From Thermotogae bacterium (GTDB taxonomy: Bacteria > Hydrothermota > Hydrothermia > LBFQ01), in contig JAADCS010000045.1 in the NCBI GenBank assembly GCA_013154295.1, positions 1-47,145 on the forward strand: a stretch of 47,145 nt of DNA, read 5' to 3'. This document shows, in pieces, positions 1-7,731 of this stretch. Below the pieces are notes generated by a model. The model had not been told where the DNA came from and did not search any database. It saw only the letters and a program-made list of their open reading frames with translations. Numbering within the stretch: the first letter of the stretch is position 1; the number at the start of each line of letters is the position of its first letter. Both the position numbers and the translations under genes were made by a program.

Positions 1-305
1 GGTAGGCTGTACTCTATACCATGCTCCCTCTTCAGATATTCCTTCGCCTCTTTGATGGTCTTTATCTTCCCTTTCCTTATCTCTTCTTTTATCCCCTCTA
101 TCGCTCTCCTCTTCTCTTCGCTCACTCCCTCTTTCCTACCTCGCTTCTTTATCTTCAATAGCTCTTTCCACCACCTCTTTAGCTGCCTGTCACTGTATCC
201 TATCAGCTCCGACGTCTCCTTATACGACATCTTCGGCCTCTCTTTGAACAGTATCAGCATCTTCAACCTCACGTACCCCTCCTTCCTCTTCACCTTCTTT
301 AGCAT
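1..305 (-). CDS. IS630-like transposase, N-terminal helix-turn-helix part (runs off left edge)
   Basis: The reverse strand has an open frame from ATG at 305 to the window edge, 101 codons with no stop. Residues about 22-45 form a helix-turn-helix (YKETSELIGYSDRQLKRWWK). After a basic linker (KKRGRKEGVSEEKRR) comes a second winged-helix-like segment (KTIKEAKEYLKREHGIEYS), the arrangement seen in the DNA-binding half of IS630/Tc1-type transposases. The catalytic DDE part would lie left of the window. The codons are very Lys/Arg/Glu rich. It could also be a free-standing HTH regulator. The call rests on the two-domain HTH pattern only. Confidence 0.6.
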   Translation of the reverse strand, partial: MLKKVKRKEGYVRLKMLILFKERPKMSYKETSELIGYSDRQLKRWWKELLKIKKRGRKEGVSEEKRRAIEGIKEEIRKGKIKTIKEAKEYLKREHGIEYSL

Positions 306-504
306 CCTCTATAGCTCTTTTCTGCTCTCTTTGACTATTTTTTTGCCACAGCCTTTTATCTTATGGGTGTTCGTTGTTTATGTGAGGGACGCAAATGGGG
401 CTAAAGAGTATCAGACGCGTACCCAAAAGAACGTTTATGCAGTAAATTGGTGCCAAAAACAGCTGTGATGATTCTTTATCATGCCCCTCTCGATGAGTTG
501 GAGT

Positions 505-939
505 TTACTCAACGTCTTCGGGTCTAAGTTCTCCCAGACACACCCCTATACGACGGTCAGTTTTTATCACGTGATTTATAAGCCATTCACTTAGTTCTCG
601 GTGTATCATGATGGCCCACTCATACAGTTCTTCCTCATTCCATTCTCCCTTATTCCTAAACTCCTTATACACTTCGGTGAAACGCTTTATATACCATTCG
701 TGTTGTTTGCGATTCAACTCAGCGATGGGACAGTTATGGTGAGCTGCACACCTTTCCTCATTTCCAAAGTGCCACTCCGCATATTTAAGAAGGAAAATGA
801 GAAGATCGCGGAGAATTCGTACGTTCAGGGTTTTTTCAACGATATGGCGTTCCAGGTCATTGAAGTTCCTTATAAGTACCCTATGTTGTACGTCTATCGA
901 CTTCACACCTGTGGCTATCTTATCACTCCAAACTATCAT
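505..939 (-). CDS. Bacteriohemerythrin-like protein
   Basis: A 144-residue four-helix di-iron oxygen-binding protein of the hemerythrin family, probably cytoplasmic. Expected ligands are visible: H19 in DVQH, H57 and E61 in the HxxxE motif (HFGNE), H80, and H123/D128 in the HxxxxD motif. The position matching the first His of the usual HxxxH pair reads Asn76 (NRKQH), so one canonical iron ligand is missing, although H67 and H68 are close by. It overlaps the Roadblock gene upstream by 4 bases (ATGA) and has a clear GGAGGGG ribosome site 5 nt before its ATG, so it is the second gene of a two-gene operon. The family call is secure; oxygen binding is less so because of the Asn. Confidence 0.9.
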   Translation of the reverse strand: MIVWSDKIATGVKSIDVQHRVLIRNFNDLERHIVEKTLNVRILRDLLIFLLKYAEWHFGNEERCAAHHNCPIAELNRKQHEWYIKRFTEVYKEFRNKGEWNEEELYEWAIMIHRELSEWLINHVIKTDRRIGVCLGELRPEDVE

Positions 940-1280
940 TCTAACCCCTCCGGTTTCATTTTTTTAAGTCTCTCCAAAACTGCGTCGTAGATCTCCCTGG
1001 TCTTCAAACGTATCATTCCCAAAGGGAGACTGTCGGGCATGGCGGTTATAAGATAGAGAGATTCTTCCTCTACGGGTAGGACGTGAAACACCAGATGCCG
1101 ATCCGGAACGTTGAAGGAGATTTCCCCTATACGGCTGTTGAGTTCATCTCCTATAGCTTTCTGGAGACCTACGGTTCCGAAGGTTATAACGGCTCCAAAG
1201 TACTCCACGTCTATATCAGGAGTTCCACCACTTTCAACTACCAGTCCATCCTTGTCGGTAAGGATCCACCAGCCTTTCAT
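936..1280 (-). CDS. Roadblock/LC7 domain protein
   Basis: A 114-residue single-domain protein. The start WWILTDKDGLVVESGG, the central amphipathic helix (FGAVITFGTVGLQKAIGDEL) and the beta strands ending LYLITAMPDSLPLGMIRLK match the Roadblock/LC7 fold, found as a partner of small Ras-like GTPases in bacteria (MglB-like). No GTPase gene is in the window. It is the first gene of an operon with the hemerythrin, with a -10 box 8 nt before the ATG. Pairing with a hemerythrin suggests, without proving, an oxygen-linked signalling role. Confidence 0.75.
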   Translation of the reverse strand: MKGWWILTDKDGLVVESGGTPDIDVEYFGAVITFGTVGLQKAIGDELNSRIGEISFNVPDRHLVFHVLPVEEESLYLITAMPDSLPLGMIRLKTREIYDAVLERLKKMKPEGLE

Positions 1281-1288
1281 ACCGGCCT

Positions 1289-1294
1289 ATTCTA
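1289..1294 (-). promoter_or_regulatory. -10 box TAGAAT for the Roadblock-hemerythrin operon
   Basis: TAGAAT on the reverse strand, 8 nt before ATG 1280. No Shine-Dalgarno fits between them. No clear TTGACA-like -35. Confidence 0.6.
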
Positions 1295-1344
1295 TAGGCG
1301 TAGAAACTATTCTTGCACACATATAAAACTTCAAAAATTTCGCT

Positions 1345-1743
1345 CTATTCTCCCTTTACGTTTAAGATGGAATACCTTCCTCCTCCCACCATGGATAGAA
1401 ACAGAAAGACTACCGAATAAAGTGCTGCCTTTTCCCACGCAAAGAAGGGATCACCCTTGACAGCTATATGGAACAAAAAAGTTGCCACGAGCATGTTTGT
1501 AGCCGAAATTAGAGCAGAGATACGAACAAGGATACCAAGGATGATAAGGAACGGGAAAAGTGTTTCCGCTAATATGGAAATGTAGGCCAAAGGTAGAGAG
1601 GCCGACCCCAGGTTTAAAGACATCTCCACAAGATTGACGAAGGAAGTGGGATCCTTAAGCTTACCTATACCGTGCATTAACATCATACCCGAAACCGCTA
1701 TCCTTAAAAAGAGTAAAGAGAAATCTTCACGTACAAACCTCAT
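1345..1743 (-). CDS. DoxX family membrane protein
   Basis: 132 residues with four hydrophobic segments (about 8-24, 47-70, 74-95, 104-122). The N-terminal LLFLRIAVSGMMLMHGIGKL with the following PTSFV and the LAETLFPFLIILGILVR segment are typical of DoxX/SURF4-like small membrane proteins. The function of the family is poorly defined; members are linked to redox or oxidative-stress responses. It stands alone with its own promoter and ends 64 bases before the Roadblock start on the same strand. Confidence 0.8.
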   Translation of the reverse strand: MRFVREDFSLLFLRIAVSGMMLMHGIGKLKDPTSFVNLVEMSLNLGSASLPLAYISILAETLFPFLIILGILVRISALISATNMLVATFLFHIAVKGDPFFAWEKAALYSVVFLFLSMVGGGRYSILNVKGE

Positions 1744-1749
1744 GTTGCT

Positions 1750-1755
1750 ATTTTA
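1750..1755 (-). promoter_or_regulatory. -10 box TAAAAT for the DoxX gene
   Basis: TAAAAT on the reverse strand, exactly 6 nt before ATG 1743, so transcription should begin at the A of the start codon. Confidence 0.65.
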
Positions 1756-2172
1756 AGGCAGTATTCTGCGAGCCTTGGGAATTTGATTCTTTATTTTATT
1801 GCCATCGTAGAGGCCGGAACCGAGGGGATCGGAGCCGTAACGCACTATAACCTGGCCTTTGGATATTCCATTCAAAGTTCCTACCACGAGATCTTCACCC
1901 TTCAGGAAACTTTCCAGTTGCTCTTCGTTAATATCCACCACGTTCTTGGTGGCAAATCTACCAAATATCTGGATAGCCGTAGTAGTCAGTTTGGGATTTT
2001 TAGTTCCTCCCCTTGCGAATCTTAGGCCGGCCCGATTGACGTACCTCAAGTCCGGAACATCTTCAGAAACTATCCAAACATCCCGTCCCCTTTGAAAAAA
2101 GCGGAAGCCTCTAAAAGCATTCCTTGGAATTCCAAAGCGTTCCTTCACATATTTCAAAACCTGCTCTATCAC
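1753..2172 (-). CDS. Stand-alone PUA-like RNA-binding domain (RsmF/NOL1-NOP2-Sun C-terminal type)
   Basis: 139 residues. FGIPRNAFRGFRFFQRGRDV, then GLRFARG, a middle TTTAIQIFGRFATKN and the end GQVIVRYGSDPLGSG resemble the PUA-like domain normally fused to RsmF-type rRNA m5C methyltransferases. No methyltransferase domain or SAM motif is present, so this is a free RNA-binding module, perhaps acting in rRNA or tRNA modification with a partner encoded elsewhere. The GTG start at 2172 overlaps the upstream gene's stop (GTGA), implying translational coupling to the barrel-TPR gene, an unexpected partner. Confidence 0.6.
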   Translation of the reverse strand: MIEQVLKYVKERFGIPRNAFRGFRFFQRGRDVWIVSEDVPDLRYVNRAGLRFARGGTKNPKLTTTAIQIFGRFATKNVVDINEEQLESFLKGEDLVVGTLNGISKGQVIVRYGSDPLGSGLYDGNKIKNQIPKARRILP

Positions 2173-2876
2173 TTCCCCAGCTGTCTCCTAATCTTTTCTA
2201 ATGCTATCCTAGCTCTATCATGCTGTGGGTTGTAACGGAGTGCAGCCATAAAGTGCTTCTCTGCCCTGTGTAAGTCCCCGTTGGCATAAGCTTGGAGGCC
2301 CAGCTTATATTCTCTTTCCGCCGCAGCTAAATCTACGGAAGTTGCAGATGAGGATGTTCGCGATGTGGATTTGGATTTGGAGGAGGTAGAGGATCTTTTG
2401 ATCGTTCTGGCCCTGACCCTTTTACTTCTTCCGTTCTCTACTCTCTCCTCGTTGAACTTCTTCTTAGGAAAGTAGGTACCCTTCAGGCCGAAAGATATAC
2501 CGGGATGCCCCCCATCTAAAGATCTTATAACCAGAGGGGCAAACTCGAAGCCCAAGAGGATCCTATCCAGCGGCGATACTTCGGCACCTAAGATTAACCG
2601 AACCCCGCTTCCTATATCAAACTCATCCACGAACCTAACACCAGCATCAAACCCAAGGCCAACATATACGGATGCCTCGGAACTAACAGGCAGGAAGTAA
2701 AGGGCATCGGCCAAAAGATGAAGGTTCAGATAGGTAAATAAACCACCCACACCCACTCCGGCTCTAAAAACTACCGGTAGGGTATCCAACGCTCCGTAGA
2801 ATCTCAAACTCCCACTCAAGGGATCTCCAACCGACACCTCATAACCGATCTGGCTGAAAAGCAGCAAGTTTAACAC
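2169..2876 (-). CDS. Outer-membrane barrel-like protein with C-terminal TPR
   Basis: 235 residues beginning with GTG. A short hydrophobic start (MLNLLLFSQ) precedes about 130 residues of alternating beta strands rich in Gly and aromatic residues, as in small outer-membrane barrels. Residues about 142-175 are a Ser/Thr/Lys/Arg-rich linker. The C-terminus holds a TPR-like helix pair (YKLGLQAYANGDLHRAEKHF and ALRYNPQHDRARIAL). It may be an envelope protein that recruits partners through the TPR. No named family is recognised. An in-frame TAA between the -10 box and the start rules out a longer signal peptide. Confidence 0.55.
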   Translation of the reverse strand: MLNLLLFSQIGYEVSVGDPLSGSLRFYGALDTLPVVFRAGVGVGGLFTYLNLHLLADALYFLPVSSEASVYVGLGFDAGVRFVDEFDIGSGVRLILGAEVSPLDRILLGFEFAPLVIRSLDGGHPGISFGLKGTYFPKKKFNEERVENGRSKRVRARTIKRSSTSSKSKSTSRTSSSATSVDLAAAEREYKLGLQAYANGDLHRAEKHFMAALRYNPQHDRARIALEKIRRQLGK

Positions 2877-2884
2877 GACCTCTT

Positions 2885-2890
2885 ATTTTA
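2885..2890 (-). promoter_or_regulatory. -10 box TAAAAT for the barrel-TPR / PUA operon
   Basis: TAAAAT 8 nt before the GTG at 2876. It lies back to back with the forward promoter of the phosphatase gene in a 43-base divergent gap. Confidence 0.6.
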
Positions 2891-2905
2891 AGAGGGAAAC
2901 ATCCT

Positions 2906-2911
2906 TAGGAT
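2906..2911 (+). promoter_or_regulatory. -10 box TAGGAT for the phosphatase gene
   Basis: TAGGAT 8 nt before ATG 2920. A poorer alternative is TACACT at 2911-2916, only 3 nt from the ATG. Confidence 0.45.
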
Positions 2912-2919
2912 ACACTTCT

Positions 2920-4467
2920 ATGTTATCTCTCCTGACGCTGATAGGTGGGCCTAAGTTGGTAGTGGTGGTCGTGTTTGACCAGTTCAGGTACGACTATATA
3001 ACCCGTTTTTTGCCTTTCGTCGGTGAAGGGGGGTTCAAGAGAATGATCGGTAGAGGAGTCTTCTTTAGGAACTGTCACCATACTCATGTACCTACCTTTA
3101 CGGCTCCAGGTCATGCTACTATCTCCACCGGGACCACTCCTCGCTATCATGGTATAGTGGCGAATATGTGGTACGACAGAAGGACAGGAGAGAGGGTATA
3201 CGCGGTGTCGGACCCTTCCGTTCGGACCGTGGGTGGTCGTTATAGGTATAGCTCTTCTCCTAAGAACCTCTTGGTAAATACGGTTGGAGATGAGTTACGA
3301 TTAAAGACAGGCTTCAAAGGGAAAGTGATCAGCCTATCACTGAAAGATCGGGCGGCCATACTCATGGGAGGATATCTGGCTAACCTGTCTATTTGGTTCA
3401 GCGATGAGGACGGAAACTTTGTGACCAGCTCCTACTATATAGATTCTCTTCCCAGCTGGCTCAAAGAGTTCAACGGGAGAAAGCTGGCGGATAGTTATTT
3501 CCACAAAGTTTGGAAAAAGATAGGTCCCAAAGCTGCGTACTCGTTCACTCTATCAGGGAACTTTCCACATGTTTCGGGAAAGAATTTGATGAGACCTGGT
3601 CGGAAGTTCTATAGGGAACTCAAAGCTACCCCCTTCGGGAATGAACTACTGTTGGAGTTGGTGAAGGCGGCTATAAAGGGCGAAGAGTTAGGAAAGGATG
3701 AGGTTCCGGATATACTCTTTGTAAGTTTCTCGGCCAACGACTACGCCGGCCACATCTACGGTCCTTATAGCCAAGAGGTGGTCGATCTCATTCTAAGGAG
3801 CGATAGGATAATGGCCGAACTGCTTCGCTTTTTGGATAAGGAAATAGGTAAAGAGTATTTAGTAGTCTTAACGTCGGACCATGGCGTAGCACCCGTACCA
3901 GAAAAGATTTCCGAGCACGGCTTGAGGGCTGGAAGAATAGCTGCCGACAGTCTCAAAACCTTGCTCCAGGATATTCTAAGTGAGCACTTCGGAGAGGGGG
4001 AATGGGTGTTCTCGGTCTCGTTCCCTTGGATATATTTGAATGACACCCTCTTGACCAGACGGGGGCTCTTGAAAGAAGCACGTAGGTTGGCAAAGGAGTC
4101 TTTGGAGAAGGTCGACGGGATCATGCGTGTTTTTACCGCAGATGAATTGGAATATTCCGGTTTCTCTCCATGGGACAGAAGCGCTCTCTACGTCTTTAAC
4201 GGTTACAACCCCCAACGTTCCGGAGATCTTGCGGTGATCCCAAGAGCCTTCTATCTTTTGGGTCGCCACTATTCCGGAACCAACCATGGTACCCCTTACA
4301 CCTACGACACACACGTTCCGCTCATCTTCTACGGCTTTAACGTCGCCGAAGGTGTGGAAGTTGAAGATTTCTGTTCCACCACCTCCATAGCCCCCACCAT
4401 CGCCCATATCCTGTGGAGTGAAGAGCCCGCTGCCTCTTTGGGAGACGTTCTACCTCTAAGGAAATAG
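2920..4467 (+). CDS. PafA-type alkaline phosphatase / phosphodiesterase superfamily enzyme
   Basis: A 515-residue metal-dependent phosphomonoesterase or diesterase of the alkaline phosphatase superfamily, exported. Metal and catalytic motifs are in order: FDQFRYDY near the N-terminus, the nucleophile loop TFTAPGHATISTG (Thr nucleophile typical of the PafA/NPP branch), SANDYAGHIYGP, LTSDHGVAP and, near the end, TNHGTPYTYDTHVPLIFYG. The length is normal for the family. The putative signal peptide is only about 11 residues (MLSLLTLIGG) because the core strand begins at KLVVVVVFDQ. It is transcribed away from the barrel-TPR operon. The substrate is not predictable from sequence. Confidence 0.88.
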   Translation: MLSLLTLIGGPKLVVVVVFDQFRYDYITRFLPFVGEGGFKRMIGRGVFFRNCHHTHVPTFTAPGHATISTGTTPRYHGIVANMWYDRRTGERVYAVSDPSVRTVGGRYRYSSSPKNLLVNTVGDELRLKTGFKGKVISLSLKDRAAILMGGYLANLSIWFSDEDGNFVTSSYYIDSLPSWLKEFNGRKLADSYFHKVWKKIGPKAAYSFTLSGNFPHVSGKNLMRPGRKFYRELKATPFGNELLLELVKAAIKGEELGKDEVPDILFVSFSANDYAGHIYGPYSQEVVDLILRSDRIMAELLRFLDKEIGKEYLVVLTSDHGVAPVPEKISEHGLRAGRIAADSLKTLLQDILSEHFGEGEWVFSVSFPWIYLNDTLLTRRGLLKEARRLAKESLEKVDGIMRVFTADELEYSGFSPWDRSALYVFNGYNPQRSGDLAVIPRAFYLLGRHYSGTNHGTPYTYDTHVPLIFYGFNVAEGVEVEDFCSTTSIAPTIAHILWSEEPAASLGDVLPLRK

Positions 4468-4470
4468 TTG

Positions 4471-4498
4471 CTCGTACGAGTATGGAGCACTATAAAAT
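4471..4498 (+). promoter_or_regulatory. Palindrome and -10 box before the prolyl oligopeptidase gene
   Basis: A perfect 10-bp palindrome CTCGTACGAG (4471-4480) lies just upstream of TATAAAAT (4491-4498). The palindrome covers the region upstream of the -10, so it could be an operator. Unlike most genes here, this promoter gives a leader of about 40 nt before the likely start. Confidence 0.4.
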
Positions 4499-4530
4499 AC
4501 TTTCTATAAATGTTTTTGATCCTGCTCATG

Positions 4531-4540
4531 AAAGGAGGTG
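4531..4540 (+). promoter_or_regulatory. Full-length Shine-Dalgarno deciding the start at 4546
   Basis: AAAGGAGGTG ends 5 nt before ATG 4546, a near-perfect anti-16S match. It favours 4546 over the in-frame ATG at 4510, which has no ribosome site. Confidence 0.85.
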
Positions 4541-4545
4541 ACGTT

Positions 4546-6510
4546 ATGGATAAGTTTGCTTGGCTCAAAGATACCACGCGCAGCGACCCTAAGGTGCTGT
4601 CCTTTTTAAAAGGGGAGAATGAGCGTACAGCTAACTTCTTTAAACCCCTGCAGGGTTTGATAGACACCTTGATCAAGGAGTTCAAGAGCCGGATGGAGGG
4701 AACCTACGAGACCTACCCCTTCCGAATAGGAGACTATCTTTACTTCTACCGGTACGAGGAAGGTAAGGATTTTCCCATAATTATGCGCAAACCTACCATA
4801 CGCTCTCATCCTGAAACAGTTCTTGATTGGAACGAACTGGCCAAGCGACATAGCTCCTTCTATCCCGGAGGATGGAGGGTCAGCAGGGATGGAAGATTTC
4901 TAGCTTATGCCCAAGACACCACCGGAGGGGAAAATTTCGTTCTTTACGTAAAGGATCTTAAAAGCGGAACTATAGTGGATAGTCTTCCTTCAGTCTCGTG
5001 GTGGGAATTTCTGTGGACAGATAGGAACGATCTCATCTACGTGGTAGAAACTGAAGGAACCAAACGTCCCTACAGGGTTCTGATTCACACGCTGGGAGAG
5101 AGTATCAGTAGGGATGAAGAACTGTTTAGAGATGACGACTCCTCTTACTTCGTAGGCATATACGCCTCCCTCGATGGCTACATCTTTGCCTCCTCCGGAA
5201 ACACCGAAACCTCCATGGCTACCCTCATATATCCATACCGTCGTAGTTTCTTCCCACGCAAAAGGGGAGTGAAGTACAGCGTTGAGCATGGAAAAGGGAA
5301 GTTCTACATTTTGACCAACGAGGATGCTCCCAACTACAAGGTCCTTCGTATGGATGAAAGGGACTCTTCCGTTGAGGTCCTCATCCCCGAAGAGAAAGAG
5401 ACACCCATATCCTACATCACCGTCTTTAAAGACTTTTTAGCCTTGGAGGAGAGATACGAGGGTTTGATGGCCATACGGATATACGACCTGGAAACTGGAG
5501 ACACCCACCGTATAAAGTTCCGACAGGAGGCCTACGAGGTCGCTTTGAGTCAGAACCACGTATACGAAACCGATTTTATTCGGATAGCATACTCGTCACC
5601 TATCCAACCTACCACGATATACCACTACGATATTAAAAAGAGAAAGCTCATTAAGAAGTGGAGCGAACCGGTACCTAACTACGATCCCAAACTCTACAAG
5701 GTCAAACGGATATGGGCTACGAGTTATGACGGCGTAAAGATTCCCCTTACCGTGGTTTTTCGCAAGGACCGTTTCAAGAAAGATCGCAAGAACCCCGTAT
5801 ATTTGGTCGGCTATGGGGCTTACGGTTCTCCCTACGAACCTACGTTTAATAGATACGTGGTATCCCTGTTGGATAGGGGTTTCGTGTATGTGATAAGCCA
5901 TGTGAGAGGTGGCGGGGAGTTCGGTGAAAGATGGCACCGGGAGGGAAAGTTCCTTAAGAAGAAAAACAGCATATACGACTTCGTAGAATCCGCGGAATAT
6001 TTAATAATAGACGGTTGGACCGATAAGGGACGCATAGGGATACACGGGGGAAGCGCCGGTGGCATAATCGTAGGAGGTGCCTTAAACTTAAAGCCTTATC
6101 TTTTCGGTGCGGCGGTGGCATCGGTTCCCTTTGTGGATGTACTTAACACCATGCTCGATCCTAACCTTCCCCTAACGATCCAGGAGTACGACGAGTGGGG
6201 AAACCCTAACGACAGTACCTATTACAGGTACATGAAGTCCTACTCCCCATACGACAACGTGAAGTTGGCCAAATATCCCCCCATTTTAGCCATCACGGGG
6301 TTACATGATCCGAGGGTAGGCTTCTGGGAACCGGCCAAATGGATCCTGAAGCTTCGCGAAAACAACATGGGTAAAAGTCCTATCCTTCTAAAAACGGCTA
6401 TGGATGAGGGGCATCTTGGAAAAGCCGGGCGTTACCAGTACATGGAGGAGGTAGCTGTGCGCTACGCTTTCCTCATAAAGTTTCTAAAAGGTAGAGGCAA
6501 AGTCCGGTGA
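4546..6510 (+). CDS. Prolyl oligopeptidase family serine peptidase (S9A)
   Basis: A 654-residue cytosolic peptidase that cleaves short peptides, usually after proline. The N-terminal helix and beta-propeller (about residues 70-380) precede an alpha/beta-hydrolase domain. The catalytic triad is visible: Ser503 in GGSAGG, Asp588 in LHDPRVG, His623 in DEGHLGK. VGYGAYGSPYEP and ISHVRGGGEFGERWH are hallmark S9A motifs. The length is close to the usual 680-700. No signal peptide if started at 4546, which has a strong ribosome site. The next gene is hutI with its own promoter, so both may serve amino-acid scavenging. Confidence 0.93.
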   Translation: MDKFAWLKDTTRSDPKVLSFLKGENERTANFFKPLQGLIDTLIKEFKSRMEGTYETYPFRIGDYLYFYRYEEGKDFPIIMRKPTIRSHPETVLDWNELAKRHSSFYPGGWRVSRDGRFLAYAQDTTGGENFVLYVKDLKSGTIVDSLPSVSWWEFLWTDRNDLIYVVETEGTKRPYRVLIHTLGESISRDEELFRDDDSSYFVGIYASLDGYIFASSGNTETSMATLIYPYRRSFFPRKRGVKYSVEHGKGKFYILTNEDAPNYKVLRMDERDSSVEVLIPEEKETPISYITVFKDFLALEERYEGLMAIRIYDLETGDTHRIKFRQEAYEVALSQNHVYETDFIRIAYSSPIQPTTIYHYDIKKRKLIKKWSEPVPNYDPKLYKVKRIWATSYDGVKIPLTVVFRKDRFKKDRKNPVYLVGYGAYGSPYEPTFNRYVVSLLDRGFVYVISHVRGGGEFGERWHREGKFLKKKNSIYDFVESAEYLIIDGWTDKGRIGIHGGSAGGIIVGGALNLKPYLFGAAVASVPFVDVLNTMLDPNLPLTIQEYDEWGNPNDSTYYRYMKSYSPYDNVKLAKYPPILAITGLHDPRVGFWEPAKWILKLRENNMGKSPILLKTAMDEGHLGKAGRYQYMEEVAVRYAFLIKFLKGRGKVR

Positions 6511-6526
6511 GGTTGTTCGGCACCGT

Positions 6527-6532
6527 TATACT
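6527..6532 (+). promoter_or_regulatory. -10 box TATACT for hutI
   Basis: TATACT 6 nt before ATG 6539. It sits in the 28-base gap after the prolyl oligopeptidase stop. Confidence 0.65.
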
Positions 6533-6538
6533 ATCAAC

Positions 6539-7672
6539 ATGAGAAAGGTTCTAAAAGGTCTTAGAGCGGTGTTTGATGGATACTCCTTACGAGAAGGAGT
6601 AGATGTAGCCTTGGAGTATGGGAAGATAGTAGAGGTGGGTGAGAACCTGAAGGGGGACGAGTACATCATCCTTGAAGGAGAAGTCCTATATCCGTCTTTC
6701 GTAGATGCGCATACACATCTCATATACGCTGGAGATAGGGTCTTTGAACTTAACATGAGACTTTCGGGGGCTTCCTACCTTGACATCCTTAAGGCAGGTG
6801 GAGGCATATATCACACCGTTAAAGCCACCGTTGAAGCGAGCGACGAGGAACTTTTGAATCTAACCTTGCAACGTATCAAGAAGCTCCAGGGTATGGGTGT
6901 AGGTGTTGTGGAGATAAAGACCGGTTATGGATTAGAATATGGACAAGAGATCAGGCTTTTAAAGCTCATAAACGAGGTTTCCCTGCGTACGGATGCTGTG
7001 GTGGTCCCTACGCTTCTTTTTCACGTTCCTCCTAAGGATAGAGATGTGTTCAAGTATCTGGAAGAGTTCTTTCTAAGGTACGACGAGTATGCCCATCTCT
7101 TGAGATTCGTAGATGTGTTTGCGGATGAGGGAGCCTACGGTCCAGAGGAGACGGAGACCATCCTCTCTTTCTACACCCAAAGGGGTGTACAATGTCGCCT
7201 TCATGCTGACGAATTCAAGCCTTTTGCTTCCCGTTTGGCAGCCAAGTACGGATGTGTATCGGCCGACCACCTTATCCACACCGACGGTGTCGGTGCCGAA
7301 GCCTTAGCACGGGCCAAAGTGGTCGCTACATTATGTCCTGTAACTGGCTTTTTTCTGCGAGAGGGTTTTGCCCCTTACGACCTACTTAAGAAACGAGGGG
7401 TTAGGATAGCCCTCGCTTCGGACCACAATCCTGGAACCGCTCCTTTTCTAAATCCCTTTCTAACGATTCTCTTAGCTGTGTTCGGGTACGGTATGACTCC
7501 TCAAGAAGCCTTTTCGGCCCACACCTCCGCGGCAGCCGATTCACTACAGCTTCCCAATGTAGGTCGTGTGGAGCCGGGAGTTAGAGGTCTCCTTTTCACT
7601 ATGAATATGACACCGGAGGAGTTGATCTACCGAGGGGAAGTCAACCCAAAAGTAGAGCTCTTAAGACTATAG
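6539..7672 (+). CDS. hutI: Imidazolonepropionase
   Basis: 377 residues. Hydrolyses imidazolone-5-propionate to N-formimino-L-glutamate, the third step of histidine degradation. The amidohydrolase metal motif DAHTHLIYAGDR, the substrate-binding EIKTGYG, and metal ligands in RLHADEF, SADHLIHT and ASDHNPGTAP are all present and in order. The length is slightly below the typical 400. No hutH, hutU or formiminoglutamate-handling gene is in the window, so if it acts in histidine catabolism its partners are elsewhere. Its neighbours are a peptidase and the tRNA-modifying Sua5. Confidence 0.92.
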   Translation: MRKVLKGLRAVFDGYSLREGVDVALEYGKIVEVGENLKGDEYIILEGEVLYPSFVDAHTHLIYAGDRVFELNMRLSGASYLDILKAGGGIYHTVKATVEASDEELLNLTLQRIKKLQGMGVGVVEIKTGYGLEYGQEIRLLKLINEVSLRTDAVVVPTLLFHVPPKDRDVFKYLEEFFLRYDEYAHLLRFVDVFADEGAYGPEETETILSFYTQRGVQCRLHADEFKPFASRLAAKYGCVSADHLIHTDGVGAEALARAKVVATLCPVTGFFLREGFAPYDLLKKRGVRIALASDHNPGTAPFLNPFLTILLAVFGYGMTPQEAFSAHTSAAADSLQLPNVGRVEPGVRGLLFTMNMTPEELIYRGEVNPKVELLRL

Positions 7673-7719
7673 AGTCAGCTAAATGGCAAGGGATAGGCTT
7701 TTTCAGGACCTGTCATCTT

Positions 7720-7725
7720 TAGAAT
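7720..7725 (+). promoter_or_regulatory. -10 box TAGAAT for sua5
   Basis: TAGAAT exactly 6 nt before the TTG at 7732. No ATG or GTG lies nearby in frame, so this predicts a leaderless TTG start. Confidence 0.6.
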
Positions 7726-7731
7726 TGGAAC

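Noticed and set aside
52-468. Forward frame rich in Phe/Ser/Leu
   Set aside because: It is antisense to the transposase fragment; the composition reflects the complement of a Lys/Glu/Arg-rich gene.
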